From Tannerella serpentiformis (GTDB taxonomy: Bacteria; Bacteroidota; Bacteroidia; Bacteroidales; Tannerellaceae), in NCBI RefSeq assembly GCF_003033925.1, contig NZ_CP028365.1, positions 2,949,501 to 3,013,500 on the forward strand: DNA of 64,000 nucleotides. The letters are read 5' to 3'. Positions 1 through 9,493 of this stretch are shown here, piece after piece (the first letter of the stretch is position 1; the number at the start of each line of letters is the position of its first letter). The notes beneath the pieces were generated by a model that saw only the letters and a list, made by a program, of their open reading frames with translations, made no database searches and was not told where the DNA came from. Made by a program: the position numbers and the translations under genes.

Positions 1-339
1 AAAGACCTTCGTGACGCCATCGATGAAGGCCTTGCTGTTCGTCACACGCACCTCCCACCGCTGTTCGTTCATGGCGTTCGGGGCGTTGATGCCGCAGTGC
101 AGGATGACGTCCAACATCTCTTTCGGCACCGGTTCAGGCTTGTATTTACGCACACTGCGGCGATCCATGATGGCGCGGACGACAGCATTGTCCAGTGGGC
201 TTTCGGCCACGACCGAATCCGTGGCAGCATTCGTTGAGTCAGCCGTTTCTGCCGGCTTGTTTTGGCAGCCCGTTGTCATCGCGAGGGCAGCCAACATGCA
301 GAGAGCGCACGCTCTCCACGTCTTGTTTGAATACTTCAT
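1..339 (-). CDS. Nitroreductase-family lipoprotein (partial, 3' end outside window)
   Basis: Gene running off the left edge; 113 codons are visible. The first ~20 residues form a lipoprotein signal peptide ending in the lipobox-like AMTTGC, followed by an Ala/Thr/Ser linker. Then comes the start of a nitroreductase fold: IMDRRSVRKYKPEPVP (the usual FMN-contacting Arg/Ser motif) and INAPNAMNEQRWE, matching the family's AP-S-x-N-x-Q-P-W region. The family uses FMN and NAD(P)H to reduce nitro- or quinone-type compounds; a lipid-anchored, exported form suggests action at the envelope, substrate unknown. The ATG was chosen because it gives the signal peptide. The C-terminal half cannot be judged. 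Confidence 0.8.
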   Translation of the reverse strand, partial: MKYSNKTWRACALCMLAALAMTTGCQNKPAETADSTNAATDSVVAESPLDNAVVRAIMDRRSVRKYKPEPVPKEMLDVILHCGINAPNAMNEQRWEVRVTNSKAFIDGVTKVF

Positions 340-472
340 TTCGTTTGTGCTATAAATAATGATGAGGGCACAAGCCCTCGGTTGTTATCGGTGAAATTTC
401 CAGCCGGAGGAGGCCGAATGACAAGCCCGCCAACTGATCCTTCTTCTAAACGTGGGTCCTACGTAAGAGATG

Positions 473-730
473 GGCGCCGTCATGCGACATTTTGGGAAGC
501 CTGCGTGCCAGCGATGCCGTCATGCGACATTCTGGGAAGCCTGCGTGCCAGCGACGCCGTCATGCGACATTTTGAGAAGCCTGCGTGCCAGCGGCGCCGT
601 CATGCGACATTCTGGGGAGCCTGTGAGCCAGCGGCGCCAGAATGCGACATTTTGGGAAGCCTGCGTGCCAGCGGCGCCGTCATGCGACATTTTGGGAAGC
701 CTGCGTGCCAGCGGCGCCGGAATGCGACAT
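473..730. repeat. Tandem array, 40-bp unit, ~6.4 copies
   Basis: Fills most of the 433-bp gap between the nitroreductase gene and the DUF4296 gene. The landmark ATGCGACAT recurs every 40 bp (from 482, 522, 562, 602, 642, 682, 722). Copies differ at a few bases; the spacing is exact. Each unit contains GCCAGCG-GCGCC, with the 8-bp palindrome CGGCGCCG in the best copies. As 40 is not a multiple of 3, the array cannot encode a repeated peptide in one frame. Nothing else is seen in the gap. Confidence 0.95.
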
Positions 731-772
731 GACGACGAGCAAAAAGCGGCATTCCCCCACGTCGTGCCCATG

Positions 773-1573
773 TTATTCCAGCGGTGGGAGTGGGGGCTCG
801 AGTTGGTCGACGGACACGGACTCGCCGGGAGTGAGGCGGAGGCTGTCTACGTAAACTTTGCTCGAGGGGGCAATCACGCGCAGGTAGCCATAGATGCGCC
901 GCACATAGTTGCCGGGCGGATTGATGAGCGCAACGCGATGCGGGCCGTCGGCGGTGATCGTGTCACGCTGGATGAGGGTGGAATCGTTTTCCACATCGGC
1001 GCGCAGGCTAACCACGATCCGCTCGTTCGCAGCCGGTTGTAATCCCCAAATCTGCATTTCCAGCACATACTCAGCGGCCGTAGCGTGCGCCCCGCCACCG
1101 GGCGAGGTTTCAAACACGACGCGGTCCGAAAGGTCGCTGGGAGAGAAGGCGTAGTAACGCTTGCCCGACCAGAGATCCGGAGTGGCGGGGCTCGACGACC
1201 GTCGGACGGTCACGTCGCTGCTGACCTCACTACCGGCCGATTTCAGTCGGCGGTCCACCTCCTCGAGCGCCATGTCACAGACGCCCATGTAAAGGTCCAA
1301 GTTGCGGCCGTACCACATCAACGAGCTGTCATACTGGGCTTCGGTGAGGTGGTGTTTGGCGAAAACATCGTTGAAGAGTGCGCGTCGCTGTTCGAAGGTC
1401 TCGTAACGCTGGGGTTCGTCGTAGATCATCGCCTCGGCGGTGTAGAGGTCGATCATCACGTCACGCATCTGCTTTTCTGTGAGCACACCCTCGGGCGTAT
1501 GGCTGCACGCCGAAAGGCCGATGAGGGCCGACAGACTCACTACAAGGAAGGTCTGAAATCCGGAGATAGTCAT
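773..1573 (-). CDS. DUF4296 domain lipoprotein
   Basis: 266 aa with a lipoprotein signal peptide (LSALIGLSAC, Cys ~23). The DUF4296 domain follows at about residues 30-120, with the typical LTEKQMRDVMIDLYTAEAM opening and a YDSSLMWYGRNLDLY segment. The remaining ~140 residues are variable and may form a beta-rich domain. DUF4296 is a Bacteroidetes family of unknown function, usually found next to lspA as here. It is the last gene of the ileS-traR-lspA cluster, 20 bp after lspA. Being a lipoprotein, it would be processed by the upstream gene product. Confidence 0.85.
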   Translation of the reverse strand: MTISGFQTFLVVSLSALIGLSACSHTPEGVLTEKQMRDVMIDLYTAEAMIYDEPQRYETFEQRRALFNDVFAKHHLTEAQYDSSLMWYGRNLDLYMGVCDMALEEVDRRLKSAGSEVSSDVTVRRSSSPATPDLWSGKRYYAFSPSDLSDRVVFETSPGGGAHATAAEYVLEMQIWGLQPAANERIVVSLRADVENDSTLIQRDTITADGPHRVALINPPGNYVRRIYGYLRVIAPSSKVYVDSLRLTPGESVSVDQLEPPLPPLE

Positions 1574-1593
1574 GTAAGAATGGGGGAGGGGGA

Positions 1594-2244
1594 CTATTCT
1601 TTTTCGTCCTTCGAGGAGGAGGGTTTCTTAGAAAGGCTGAAGCTCAGCGTACGGCTGTGGAAGATGAGCAGCAGGAAGACACCGACGCAGATGCTCGAAT
1701 CGGCCAGGTTGAAAATGGGCCGAAAGAAGACGAACTCCTGCCCACCGAAGATGGGCACCCACGCGGGCAGTGTGGTCTCGATCAGCGGGAAGTAGAGCAT
1801 GTCCACGACTTTACCGTGCAACAGGGGTGCGTAGCCGCCGCTCGCGGGCATTAGTGTGGCCACCTGCCCATAGCTGTGATTGAAGATGACGCCGTAGAAG
1901 ACGCTGTCGATGATGTTCCCCAGGGCGCCCGCGAAGATCATGGCGATGCAGACGATGTAGCCCATGGGGTACTCCTTCCGAATGAGTTGCACCAAGTAGT
2001 AGCCGATGCCCACCACGGCCACGATGCGGAAGACGGAGAGGACGAGTTTGTTGAAGAACTCCATGCCGAACGCCATGCCGGGGTTCTCCGTGAAATAGAG
2101 TTGGAACCAAGGGAAGATGGTGATGCTCTCACCCAACGTCATGTGCGTCTTCACCCAAATCTTGAAGGCTTGGTCCAAAAAAAGGAGCAGCAGGATGATC
2201 GCCGCTGCTCCCCAAGCCTTAGTTGCTCGTGTCTGTTCGTTCAT
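1594..2244 (-). CDS. lspA: Lipoprotein signal peptidase (signal peptidase II)
   Basis: 216 aa, four predicted membrane helices. Family motifs appear in order: FLDQAFKIWVK near the N-terminus, ENPGMAFGM, GALGNIIDSVFYG and FNLADSSI; the Asp residues of the last two are the expected aspartyl catalytic pair. It cleaves prolipoproteins before the lipid-modified Cys in the inner membrane. It is longer than the E. coli enzyme (~164 aa) because of an insertion between the two catalytic motifs, common in Bacteroidetes. The start overlaps the upstream regulator's stop by 4 bp, suggesting translational coupling. Confidence 0.96.
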   Translation of the reverse strand: MNEQTRATKAWGAAAIILLLLFLDQAFKIWVKTHMTLGESITIFPWFQLYFTENPGMAFGMEFFNKLVLSVFRIVAVVGIGYYLVQLIRKEYPMGYIVCIAMIFAGALGNIIDSVFYGVIFNHSYGQVATLMPASGGYAPLLHGKVVDMLYFPLIETTLPAWVPIFGGQEFVFFRPIFNLADSSICVGVFLLLIFHSRTLSFSLSKKPSSSKDEKE

Positions 2245-2621
2245 TTCACGCCGCTTTGTTTGGCTTCGATGCTCAATGTGGCGTGGGGCACCGCCCGCAG
2301 TCGTTCTTTCGAGATCAGTTTGCCCGTCTCACGACAGATGCCGTAGGTCTTGTTTTCGATACGGATCAATGCCGCTTGCAGGTTCTGAATGAACTTCATC
2401 TGGCGCTGCGCCAACCGTCCGACTTCCTCTTTCGAGAGTGTCGAGGCACCCTCTTCCATCACCTTAAACGTGGGCGAGGTGTCGGATACATCATTGCCTT
2501 CCGAGTTGGAAATGCCTTCGCGCAGGAGGTCGTAATCCCTCTTTGCCTTATCTAACTTCTCCATAATGATGGTGCGAAACTCCTCGAGCTCCGCATCCGA
2601 GTATCGTGTTTTCTCAGCCAT
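2241..2621 (-). CDS. TraR/DksA-family regulator, zinc-site degenerate
   Basis: 126 aa. An N-terminal coiled coil (about residues 8-90) with the acidic tip region is followed by the C-terminal DksA-type segment YGICRETGKLISKERLRAVP. DksA proteins bind the RNA polymerase secondary channel and modulate transcription with ppGpp. A classical DksA zinc finger has four Cys; only one (GIC) is present here. This loss is, to my knowledge, usual in Bacteroidetes homologues. It lies between ileS (72 bp upstream) and lspA (4-bp overlap), so it is probably co-transcribed with both. Confidence 0.88.
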   Translation of the reverse strand: MAEKTRYSDAELEEFRTIIMEKLDKAKRDYDLLREGISNSEGNDVSDTSPTFKVMEEGASTLSKEEVGRLAQRQMKFIQNLQAALIRIENKTYGICRETGKLISKERLRAVPHATLSIEAKQSGVK

Positions 2622-2692
2622 GACTCCAGTCTCCTTGATTGATATAATGTTTCGTTTCCTGTTGTTCTACTGTTTATTCCGTGAGTGTGTGG

Positions 2693-5600
2693 TTACACCT
2701 TCTCGATCTTGACGGGCAGTTGGAAGTCGTCAAACTCCAAGTCCGTCATGTTGGCAGAGCGTTCCGTGGTGGTTATGGCATCGGCCAACACCTGCCGACG
2801 GATATAGTCGCCATACGTTTCGAGCACGCCCTCCATCTCTTCTGCCGGAGCGAGGGTAACGCGGATATGATCCGTGATTTCCAATCCGCTGCTCTTGCGC
2901 AGGTTCTGTAAGCGGTTCACCAACTCGCGAGCAAGTCCCTCGCGGCGCAACTCGTCCGTCACCGTGATGTCGAGCGCAATAGTCAAGCGACCTTCATTGG
3001 CTACGAGCCATCCGGGGATGTCCTCGGAGATGATCTCCACGTCGTCCGTCAGCACCGTGCAGGCGTTGCCTTCGATGGGGAAGGTGAACGATCCGTCGCG
3101 TTCGAACGTGGCGATCTCCGCTTGTGTCATCGCTTGGATAGCCGCCGCGAGTGCCTTCATCACCTTGCCGTAACGTGGGCCGAGCTTCTTGAAGTCGGGC
3201 TTCACCTTCTTCACAAGGATGTTCGATCCGGCATCGGCGAACTTCAGCTCCTTCACGTTGACCTCGTTCAGGATGATGTCCTGCACCGCCTCCACGGCTG
3301 CGCGCTGATGTTCGTCGACAGCAGAGACGAGCAGGGTGTGCAGGGGTTGGCGCACCTTGATATTCACCTTCCGACGCAGCGCCAACGTCATCGAAGAGAT
3401 GTCCTGTGCGATCTGCATCCGTTCCTCCAACTCCTTATCGATCATCGCCTCGTCGCACACGGGGAAGTCGGCCAAATGCACCGATTCGGCGCTCTCGCGT
3501 CCCGTCACGGCGATCAGGTCGCCATAGAGACGATCGGCATAGAAGGGTGCGATGGGCGCCATCAACTTGGCCACCGTCTCCAAGCAGGTATAGAGCGTCT
3601 GATAAGCCGACAACTTATCGGTTGTCATGCCGCCGCCCCAGAAACGTCGACGATTGAGCCGCACGTACCAGTTACTCAGGTGGTCGTTGATGAAGTCCGC
3701 TATGGCACGGCCCGCGCGGGTCGGATCGTACGTATTCAGATAGCCGTCCACGTCCTTAACGAGCGAGTGGAGCAGTGACAAGATCCAACGATCGATCTCC
3801 GGGCGCTCGGCCATCGGCACGTCTGGCTCGCTGTAGGTGAAGCCGTCGACATTGGCGTAGAGGGCAAAGAAGGAGTACGTATTGTATAAGGTGCCGAAGA
3901 ACTTGCGACGCATCTCTTCGACACCGTCTGGATCGAATTTCAGGTTGTCCCACGGCGAGGCGTTCGTGATCATGTACCAGCGCAGCGGATCGGAGCCGTA
4001 CTGCCGAATGGTCGCAAACGGATCGACGGCGTTGCCGAGGCGCTTGGACATCTTGTTGCCATTCTTATCGAGCACGAGGCCGTTGGAGACAACGTTTTTG
4101 AAGGCCACACTATCGAAGAGCATGGTGCCCAGTGCATGGAGCGTGAAGAACCAGCCACGTGTCTGGTCGACCCCTTCGGCGATAAAGTCAGCGGGGTAGA
4201 CTTTGCGTGCGTCGAAGGCCTCCTTATTCTCGAACGGATAATGGATCTGTGCGTAAGGCATGGCGCCGGAGTCGAACCATACGTCGATGAGGTCCGTCTC
4301 ACGCTTCATCGGGCGCCCTGTGGGGGAGACGAGCACGATGTCGTCCACGTAAGGGCGATGCAGGTCGATACGGTCGTAATTCTCGGCCGTGTAAGTATCG
4401 GGCACGAAGCCGTTGTCCTTATAGGGATTGCTCTTCATGAAGCCCGCTTCAACGGAGCGTTCGATCTCGGCGTAGAGTTCGCTGACGGAGCCGATGCACT
4501 TCTCTTCCGCATTGTCTTCCGTGCGCCAAATGGGCAGCGGCGTGCCCCAATAGCGGCTACGGCTCAGGTTCCAATCTTGCAAGTTCTCGAGCCATTTGCC
4601 GAAGCGACCCGTGCCTGTGCTTTGTGGCTTCCAGTTGATCGTGTTGTTGAGCTCGATCATGCGATCGCGGCAGGCGGTGGTGCGGATAAACCAGCTGTCA
4701 AGCGGATAGTAAAGGATGGACTTATCGGTGCGCCAGCAGTGCGGATAGTTGTGCACGTATTTCTCGATCTTGAAAGCCTGCCCCTGCTGCTTGAGCATGA
4801 CACAGAGGTCGACGTCGAGCGGATCCTTGTCGTTGGGGTTGGTGAGGGCGGGATCGTAATCGTTCTTCACGTAGCGCCCTGCGTATTCCTTATATAAGGC
4901 TGTGTTTACGCGCTCCTTCACGTAGGTCTCGTCGAGGTCTTCGAGGCGATAGAAGCGCCCCTTGAGGTCGACGGCTGGGCGAAGATTTCCAGCCTTATCG
5001 ACAAGTTGCAACGGTGGGATGCCGAAGGCTTTACCCACGCGGGCGTCGTCAGCACCAAAGGTGGGAGCGATGTGCACGATGCCTGTACCATCTTCCGTCG
5101 TGACGTAACTGTCGGAGATGAGGCGGAAGGCACCGTCGCCGGGGTTGAACCAAGGGATGAGTTGCTCGTAAGAGAGCCCGACAAGGTCGCGGCCTTTGCA
5201 TCGGCCGATCACCTCGTAAGGGATCAGTTTGTCGCCCGGCTTGTAGGCGCTGAGGGGCATGTCTGCGGCCTTGGGGTTGAAGTAAGCCGCGAGGCGTGCC
5301 TCGGCCAAGATGTAGGTGTTTGGGGCGCCCGTGTAGGGGTTGAAGGAGCGAACAGCCACGTAGTCGATGTCTGCGCCGACGCACAGCGCCGTATTCGATG
5401 ATAACGTCCACGGCGTTGTGGTCCACGCAAGAAAATAAACGTCCGACGGCGCGTCACTGCCGGCGAACACACTTCTCTGGAAGTCGTTGGCGAGCTGCTC
5501 GGGCTTTACGGCCCGGAACTGCGCCGTCACGGTCGTATCCTTCACGTCGCGGTAGCAACCGGGCTGGTTCAGCTCGTGCGAGCTGAGCCCCGTGCCCGCC

Positions 5601-6157
5601 GCAGGCGAGTAGGGTTGTATGGTGTATCCTTTATAGAGGAGTCCTTTTTCGTAGAGGGCCTTGAGCAGGTACCAAAGGGTTTCGATGTAGCGGTTGTCGT
5701 AGGTGATGTAGGGGTGCTCCATGTCGACCCAGTAGCCCATCTGCTGCGTGAGGTCTTCCCACTCCTTGGTGTAGGTCATCACGTTCTTGCGGCAGGCGGC
5801 GTTGTATTCGGCCACGCTGACCTTGCGCCCGATGTCCTCTTTGGTGATGCCTAATTCTTTTTCGACGCCGAGCTCCACGGGCAGTCCGTGGGTGTCCCAA
5901 CCGGCTTTGCGATCGACGCGGAAGCCTTTCATCGTTTTGTATCGGCAGAAGATGTCTTTGATCGTGCGGGCGATGACGTGGTGGATGCCCGGCATGCCGT
6001 TGGCCGAGGGCGGGCCCTCGTAGAACACGAAATCAGGCGCTCCCGTACGTATAGATAGGCTCTTGTGGAAGAGGTCGCCCTCTTGCCACTTCTTCAACAC
6101 TTCACGATTGATCTCCGACAAATCGAATGAATCATACTCGGCAAATCGATTCTTCAT
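2693..6157 (-). CDS. ileS: Isoleucyl-tRNA synthetase
   Basis: 1154 aa, full length for the class I IleRS of the eukaryote-like (type 2) subgroup. The HIGH motif is GIHH at residues ~57-60 inside GPPSANGMPGIHH; the KMSKS loop is KMSKRLGN near residue 703; an editing domain lies between them. The SANG form of the first motif is typical of the type 2 enzymes, which are often mupirocin-insensitive (family knowledge, not tested here). It charges tRNA-Ile and heads a cluster with traR, lspA and DUF4296. A TAnnTTTG promoter element lies ~45 bp upstream. Confidence 0.97.
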   Translation of the reverse strand: MKNRFAEYDSFDLSEINREVLKKWQEGDLFHKSLSIRTGAPDFVFYEGPPSANGMPGIHHVIARTIKDIFCRYKTMKGFRVDRKAGWDTHGLPVELGVEKELGITKEDIGRKVSVAEYNAACRKNVMTYTKEWEDLTQQMGYWVDMEHPYITYDNRYIETLWYLLKALYEKGLLYKGYTIQPYSPAAGTGLSSHELNQPGCYRDVKDTTVTAQFRAVKPEQLANDFQRSVFAGSDAPSDVYFLAWTTTPWTLSSNTALCVGADIDYVAVRSFNPYTGAPNTYILAEARLAAYFNPKAADMPLSAYKPGDKLIPYEVIGRCKGRDLVGLSYEQLIPWFNPGDGAFRLISDSYVTTEDGTGIVHIAPTFGADDARVGKAFGIPPLQLVDKAGNLRPAVDLKGRFYRLEDLDETYVKERVNTALYKEYAGRYVKNDYDPALTNPNDKDPLDVDLCVMLKQQGQAFKIEKYVHNYPHCWRTDKSILYYPLDSWFIRTTACRDRMIELNNTINWKPQSTGTGRFGKWLENLQDWNLSRSRYWGTPLPIWRTEDNAEEKCIGSVSELYAEIERSVEAGFMKSNPYKDNGFVPDTYTAENYDRIDLHRPYVDDIVLVSPTGRPMKRETDLIDVWFDSGAMPYAQIHYPFENKEAFDARKVYPADFIAEGVDQTRGWFFTLHALGTMLFDSVAFKNVVSNGLVLDKNGNKMSKRLGNAVDPFATIRQYGSDPLRWYMITNASPWDNLKFDPDGVEEMRRKFFGTLYNTYSFFALYANVDGFTYSEPDVPMAERPEIDRWILSLLHSLVKDVDGYLNTYDPTRAGRAIADFINDHLSNWYVRLNRRRFWGGGMTTDKLSAYQTLYTCLETVAKLMAPIAPFYADRLYGDLIAVTGRESAESVHLADFPVCDEAMIDKELEERMQIAQDISSMTLALRRKVNIKVRQPLHTLLVSAVDEHQRAAVEAVQDIILNEVNVKELKFADAGSNILVKKVKPDFKKLGPRYGKVMKALAAAIQAMTQAEIATFERDGSFTFPIEGNACTVLTDDVEIISEDIPGWLVANEGRLTIALDITVTDELRREGLARELVNRLQNLRKSSGLEITDHIRVTLAPAEEMEGVLETYGDYIRRQVLADAITTTERSANMTDLEFDDFQLPVKIEKV

Positions 6158-6202
6158 CTTGCGTATATCTACTTAATCTGTTATCTTCTTGGAAAATCGC
6201 CG

Positions 6203-6210
6203 CAAAAGTA
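6203..6210 (-). promoter_or_regulatory. Bacteroidetes -7 promoter element for ileS
   Basis: TACTTTTG on the minus strand matches the TAnnTTTG -7 consensus of Bacteroidetes sigma-ABfr and sits about 45 bp upstream of the ileS ATG. Inference from sequence and position. Confidence 0.55.
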
Positions 6211-6313
6211 ATCTTTCGAGTGAATTGAAAAAGGTGAGAAGTGGCCCCCGACGGGTGGCTTATTGCGGCTTGGAGCCAGTGATTTGGATGGGCTATATAG
6301 CTACGCCCAAGGC

Positions 6314-6887
6314 ATGATCGTGCTGGCGACAGTGTCGCCGGGGCTATCACACCCCATGATCGTGCCGGCGACAGTGTCGCCGGGGCTACCACACCCCATG
6401 ATCATGCTGGCGACAGTGTCGCCGGGGCTACCATACCCCATGATCGTGCTGGCGACAGTGTCGCCGGGGCTACTACACCCCATGATCGTGCTGGCGACAG
6501 TGTCGCCGGGGCTACCATACCCCATGATCATGCTGGCGACAGTGTCGCCGGGGCTATCACACCCCATGATCGTGCCGGCAGACATTCTGCCGCGACCATC
6601 ACACCCCATGATCGTGCCGGCAGACATTCTGCCGAGGCTATCACACCCCATGAGTACGTCGGCAGACATTCTGCCGCGACCATCACACCCCATGATCGTG
6701 CCGGCAGACATTCTGCCGCGACTATCACACCCCATGATCGTGCTGGCAGACATTCTGCCGCGACTATCACACCCCATGAGTACGCCGGCAGACATTCTGC
6801 CGCGACTATCACACCCCATGATCGTGCCGGCAGACATTCTGCCGCGACTATCACACCCCATGAGTATGCCGGCAGACATTCTGCCGA
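6314..6887. repeat. Tandem array, 42-bp unit, 14 copies, two palindrome types
   Basis: Units start every 42 bp at ATGA (6314, 6356 ... 6860). The flank CCATCACACCCCATGATCGTG is nearly constant. The core exists in two versions. The first six units carry GGCGACA-G-TGTCGCC (best copy CCGGCGACAGTGTCGCCGG); the last eight carry CGGCAGA-CAT-TCTGCCG. Both halves of the stem change together between types, so hairpin-forming capacity is kept. Because 42 is divisible by 3, open frames cross the array on both strands; I do not regard them as genes. It lies between ileS (starting at 6157) and the DUF5686 stop at 6920. Confidence 0.97.
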
Positions 6888-6919
6888 GTGAATGAACGCC
6901 CCTGCGCCCAAACAGTGCC

Positions 6920-9493
6920 TCAAAACGAGAATTGCACCTTGAAGCGGACGCCGCTGTTGGGCGTGTGCGGGTGGTCGCGGTAGGAGAGGCGCCAGACGTA
7001 GTCCACGCGGACGAGCTTGAAGATGTTGTCGAGGCCGACGCTTAGCTCCATGTAGGGACGGCGGCCCATGAGGTAGGTGTTCGAGGGGAAGGCGTAGAGG
7101 CCGGCGTTGTCGGCGAGGAAGGGGTTGTTCTTATCCGTGAGCGTGCCGTACCAGCCGCGGAAGGCAACGACCTCGCGCAGTTGCAGGCGCTTGAGGAGCG
7201 GCAGGCGGTTGAGCAGCGCGCCATTAAGAAAGTAGGTGGCTTCCCAGGAGACGAAGCGGTCGTTGATGAACTCCATCGGATCCATTAGGGCGTAGCTCTC
7301 GGGCTCGATGGAGTATGACAAGTTGGCATTCGGAATGATCAGTAGCGGGTAGGGCACACGATTCCAGACGGCGCCCGCCTGGCCGTAGAGGTCGATGTAG
7401 CCAAAGGGCGAGAGCCAGAAGCGCTTGCGGACGCCGAGCTCGGTGCGGTTGTAATTATGCTCGGTGCCGAGGATGCCGCGGCGGGCCAGCGTGTGGGTGA
7501 GGGTGATGATGGGCGCGTCGAGCGTGATGGGATAGCGGTAGTTGCGCGACTGGTAGAACTTTTCGTTGGGCGCCCAGCGTATGCTGACCTCTAACTGTGC
7601 CGATTGATAGCTCTTTACGGGCACGGTGGTGGCGTCGGGAAGGAAGCGCTGGAAAGGCACGTAGCGGGTGGCCCACTCGGTGCGGTGGCGCAGGGTGAGG
7701 CCATAGCCGAGGCCGTTGTAATGCTCATGGTAGTAGCTCAGCTCGGCGTTGCGCATGTAGGTGATGAGGTCGTTGCGGCGACGCTTGGGCATCATAAAGA
7801 TGTTGTCGGGGTTGGTGTAGAGGTAGTGTTGGCCGATCTGATTGATGTCGTAACGATACTCGGCGCGTAGGTAATGGAAGGGGAATTCCTTGCGGAAGTT
7901 GCGCTTCTTGTTGAAGGAATATTCGGCCAAAATGTCACCCTTCAGCTTCCTGTCGCCCGCCCCGTAGGCCGCGTAACCATCGATGAAGAAGCGGTTGCTG
8001 AGGGCCGTGGTCGTTGTTCCACCGAAGCGATAGCGGGCCCCCTCGAGGACGTTGCCACTGATGAAGGTGTTGACCGGGCCGAACTCCACGGGGCTATTCT
8101 TCTCCATCGGCTGCACGTAGCCGCCGATCAGTGCGCTGGCCACCTTCTCCGTCCAGTAGAAGACGGGGACGCGCCGCAGCTGGGCCATCATTCGCTCGAC
8201 CGACGTCTGGCGGGTGGCGTCGCTGGTGCTGTCGCCCTGCTGCGCGCGTTGCTGCTGCCAGTAGTCGTCCGACCGGCGGCGTGCCTCCTCGGTCTCCATC
8301 ACGGGGTTGTTTTCGCGAAAGACGGACGAGTCGTCGGGCGCCCGGAACGATTGGTTGCGGTAGAGGCAGATGCGACGCGCATAGGTGCCCTTGCTCTTGG
8401 CATGGAGGCGGAACTCGACCGTGATGTCGTTCTTGAGGATGAGCCGTGTGCCGTCGTCGGTGCGGCGGAAATCCTGCTCAATCTGCATGAAGTCGACGTA
8501 GTTCAGATTGATGTGTTTAGGCACATTCAGGCGGACGCGGCGGACGAAGTAGGTGGAGTCGAGCGTGACGTAGAGGTGGCCTGTGAAGCCAAACGATTCG
8601 GCGTTGAAGGGCACGAAGCTGAGGTCGGCACAGCGCTCGCCATCGATCTCGACGGTGTCCGTGAGATAGTACTTATAAAAGGTAGGGCCGAAGGAGGCCA
8701 GCGGACTGACGAAGCGCTGGAGGAAGAGGGGAATGTTGTCCTGAAAGACGTCCGGCTCACGGAACACCTCATTGACGAACTGCGTGATGCCGTCCTCAGA
8801 GAAGATCTCTACGAGCCCCGCCCGCTTGACGCCCTGCACCAAGCGACGCTCCGTGCGCGGCGTGCGGCGGAAGTAGGTCTGTTCGATCACTTCCTCGTTG
8901 TAGAGCGGCAGGATGGGCTTTCCGGAGACGTGCGAGGTATCGATATAGTCGAAGATGAAGTCGATGCGACGGTAACGCTTCTTGCCGCGCTCCTCGGCCT
9001 CCTCGAAGTCGTTTTTGGCGAAAATCTTACGGTCGTAAGTGCTGAAGCTGAAGTAGTCGTGGTTGCGAGGGGCATTAAGCTCGCGGCGTTCGATCACGTT
9101 CCGGACGAAGTCCACCGCCTGGTTGCGACGGGAGTAACGCTCGTGTCCGGGCCGCACCACAACATCATTCAGCGTGTACGTCATGGGCTGGAGCCGAATG
9201 GTGAGGCGGTTCGTGCCGCTAAGGGAGCGCTCATAAGTTTCGTATCCCAAATACGAGACGCTGAGGGTCCGTGCGGCGGATTCAGCCTCGAGGGTGAAGC
9301 GGCCGTTGTTGTCGGTGACGGTACCGATGGTCGTTCCTTTCAGCATCACGGCGACGGCCGGCAGCGCCTCACCTGTGACGGAGTCTTTTACGATACCCTC
9401 GACGTGCACCGTGTGTTGCGCCTGCGTTCGTGTCGTCCACGGGCCACAGAGCCCCAGAAGCATGAGCAGAGCGCAGAAAATTCTTCTTGTCAT
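6920..9493 (-). CDS. DUF5686 / carboxypeptidase-regulatory-like domain outer-membrane protein
   Basis: 857 aa. A signal peptide (about residues 1-25, ending TQA-Q) is followed by a CarboxypepD_reg-like beta-sandwich at ~28-112 (VEGIVKDSVTGEALPAVAVMLKGT ... GRFTLEAE), the N-terminal extension also seen in SusC/TonB receptors. The rest is a DUF5686-type region rich in amphipathic beta strands and ending in VRFKVQFSF, a C-terminal aromatic typical of outer-membrane barrels. The family is Bacteroidetes-specific and of unknown function. There is no TonB plug domain, so it should not be called a SusC. It appears monocistronic. Confidence 0.85.
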   Translation of the reverse strand: MTRRIFCALLMLLGLCGPWTTRTQAQHTVHVEGIVKDSVTGEALPAVAVMLKGTTIGTVTDNNGRFTLEAESAARTLSVSYLGYETYERSLSGTNRLTIRLQPMTYTLNDVVVRPGHERYSRRNQAVDFVRNVIERRELNAPRNHDYFSFSTYDRKIFAKNDFEEAEERGKKRYRRIDFIFDYIDTSHVSGKPILPLYNEEVIEQTYFRRTPRTERRLVQGVKRAGLVEIFSEDGITQFVNEVFREPDVFQDNIPLFLQRFVSPLASFGPTFYKYYLTDTVEIDGERCADLSFVPFNAESFGFTGHLYVTLDSTYFVRRVRLNVPKHINLNYVDFMQIEQDFRRTDDGTRLILKNDITVEFRLHAKSKGTYARRICLYRNQSFRAPDDSSVFRENNPVMETEEARRRSDDYWQQQRAQQGDSTSDATRQTSVERMMAQLRRVPVFYWTEKVASALIGGYVQPMEKNSPVEFGPVNTFISGNVLEGARYRFGGTTTTALSNRFFIDGYAAYGAGDRKLKGDILAEYSFNKKRNFRKEFPFHYLRAEYRYDINQIGQHYLYTNPDNIFMMPKRRRNDLITYMRNAELSYYHEHYNGLGYGLTLRHRTEWATRYVPFQRFLPDATTVPVKSYQSAQLEVSIRWAPNEKFYQSRNYRYPITLDAPIITLTHTLARRGILGTEHNYNRTELGVRKRFWLSPFGYIDLYGQAGAVWNRVPYPLLIIPNANLSYSIEPESYALMDPMEFINDRFVSWEATYFLNGALLNRLPLLKRLQLREVVAFRGWYGTLTDKNNPFLADNAGLYAFPSNTYLMGRRPYMELSVGLDNIFKLVRVDYVWRLSYRDHPHTPNSGVRFKVQFSF

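Noticed and set aside
473..730. CRISPR array
   Set aside because: Units are contiguous repeats without unique spacers, and no cas genes are in the window. The same applies to the other arrays.
6158..6202. T-box or other riboswitch in the ileS leader
   Set aside because: The leader is too short for a T-box and no conserved T-box bases are visible; T-boxes are not known from this phylum.
6263..6895. Open reading frames of ~200 codons on both strands across the 42-bp array
   Set aside because: A 42-bp unit is a multiple of three, so frames without stops arise trivially on both strands. No start context is evident, and arrays of the same kind with 40- or 41-bp units cannot be coding.
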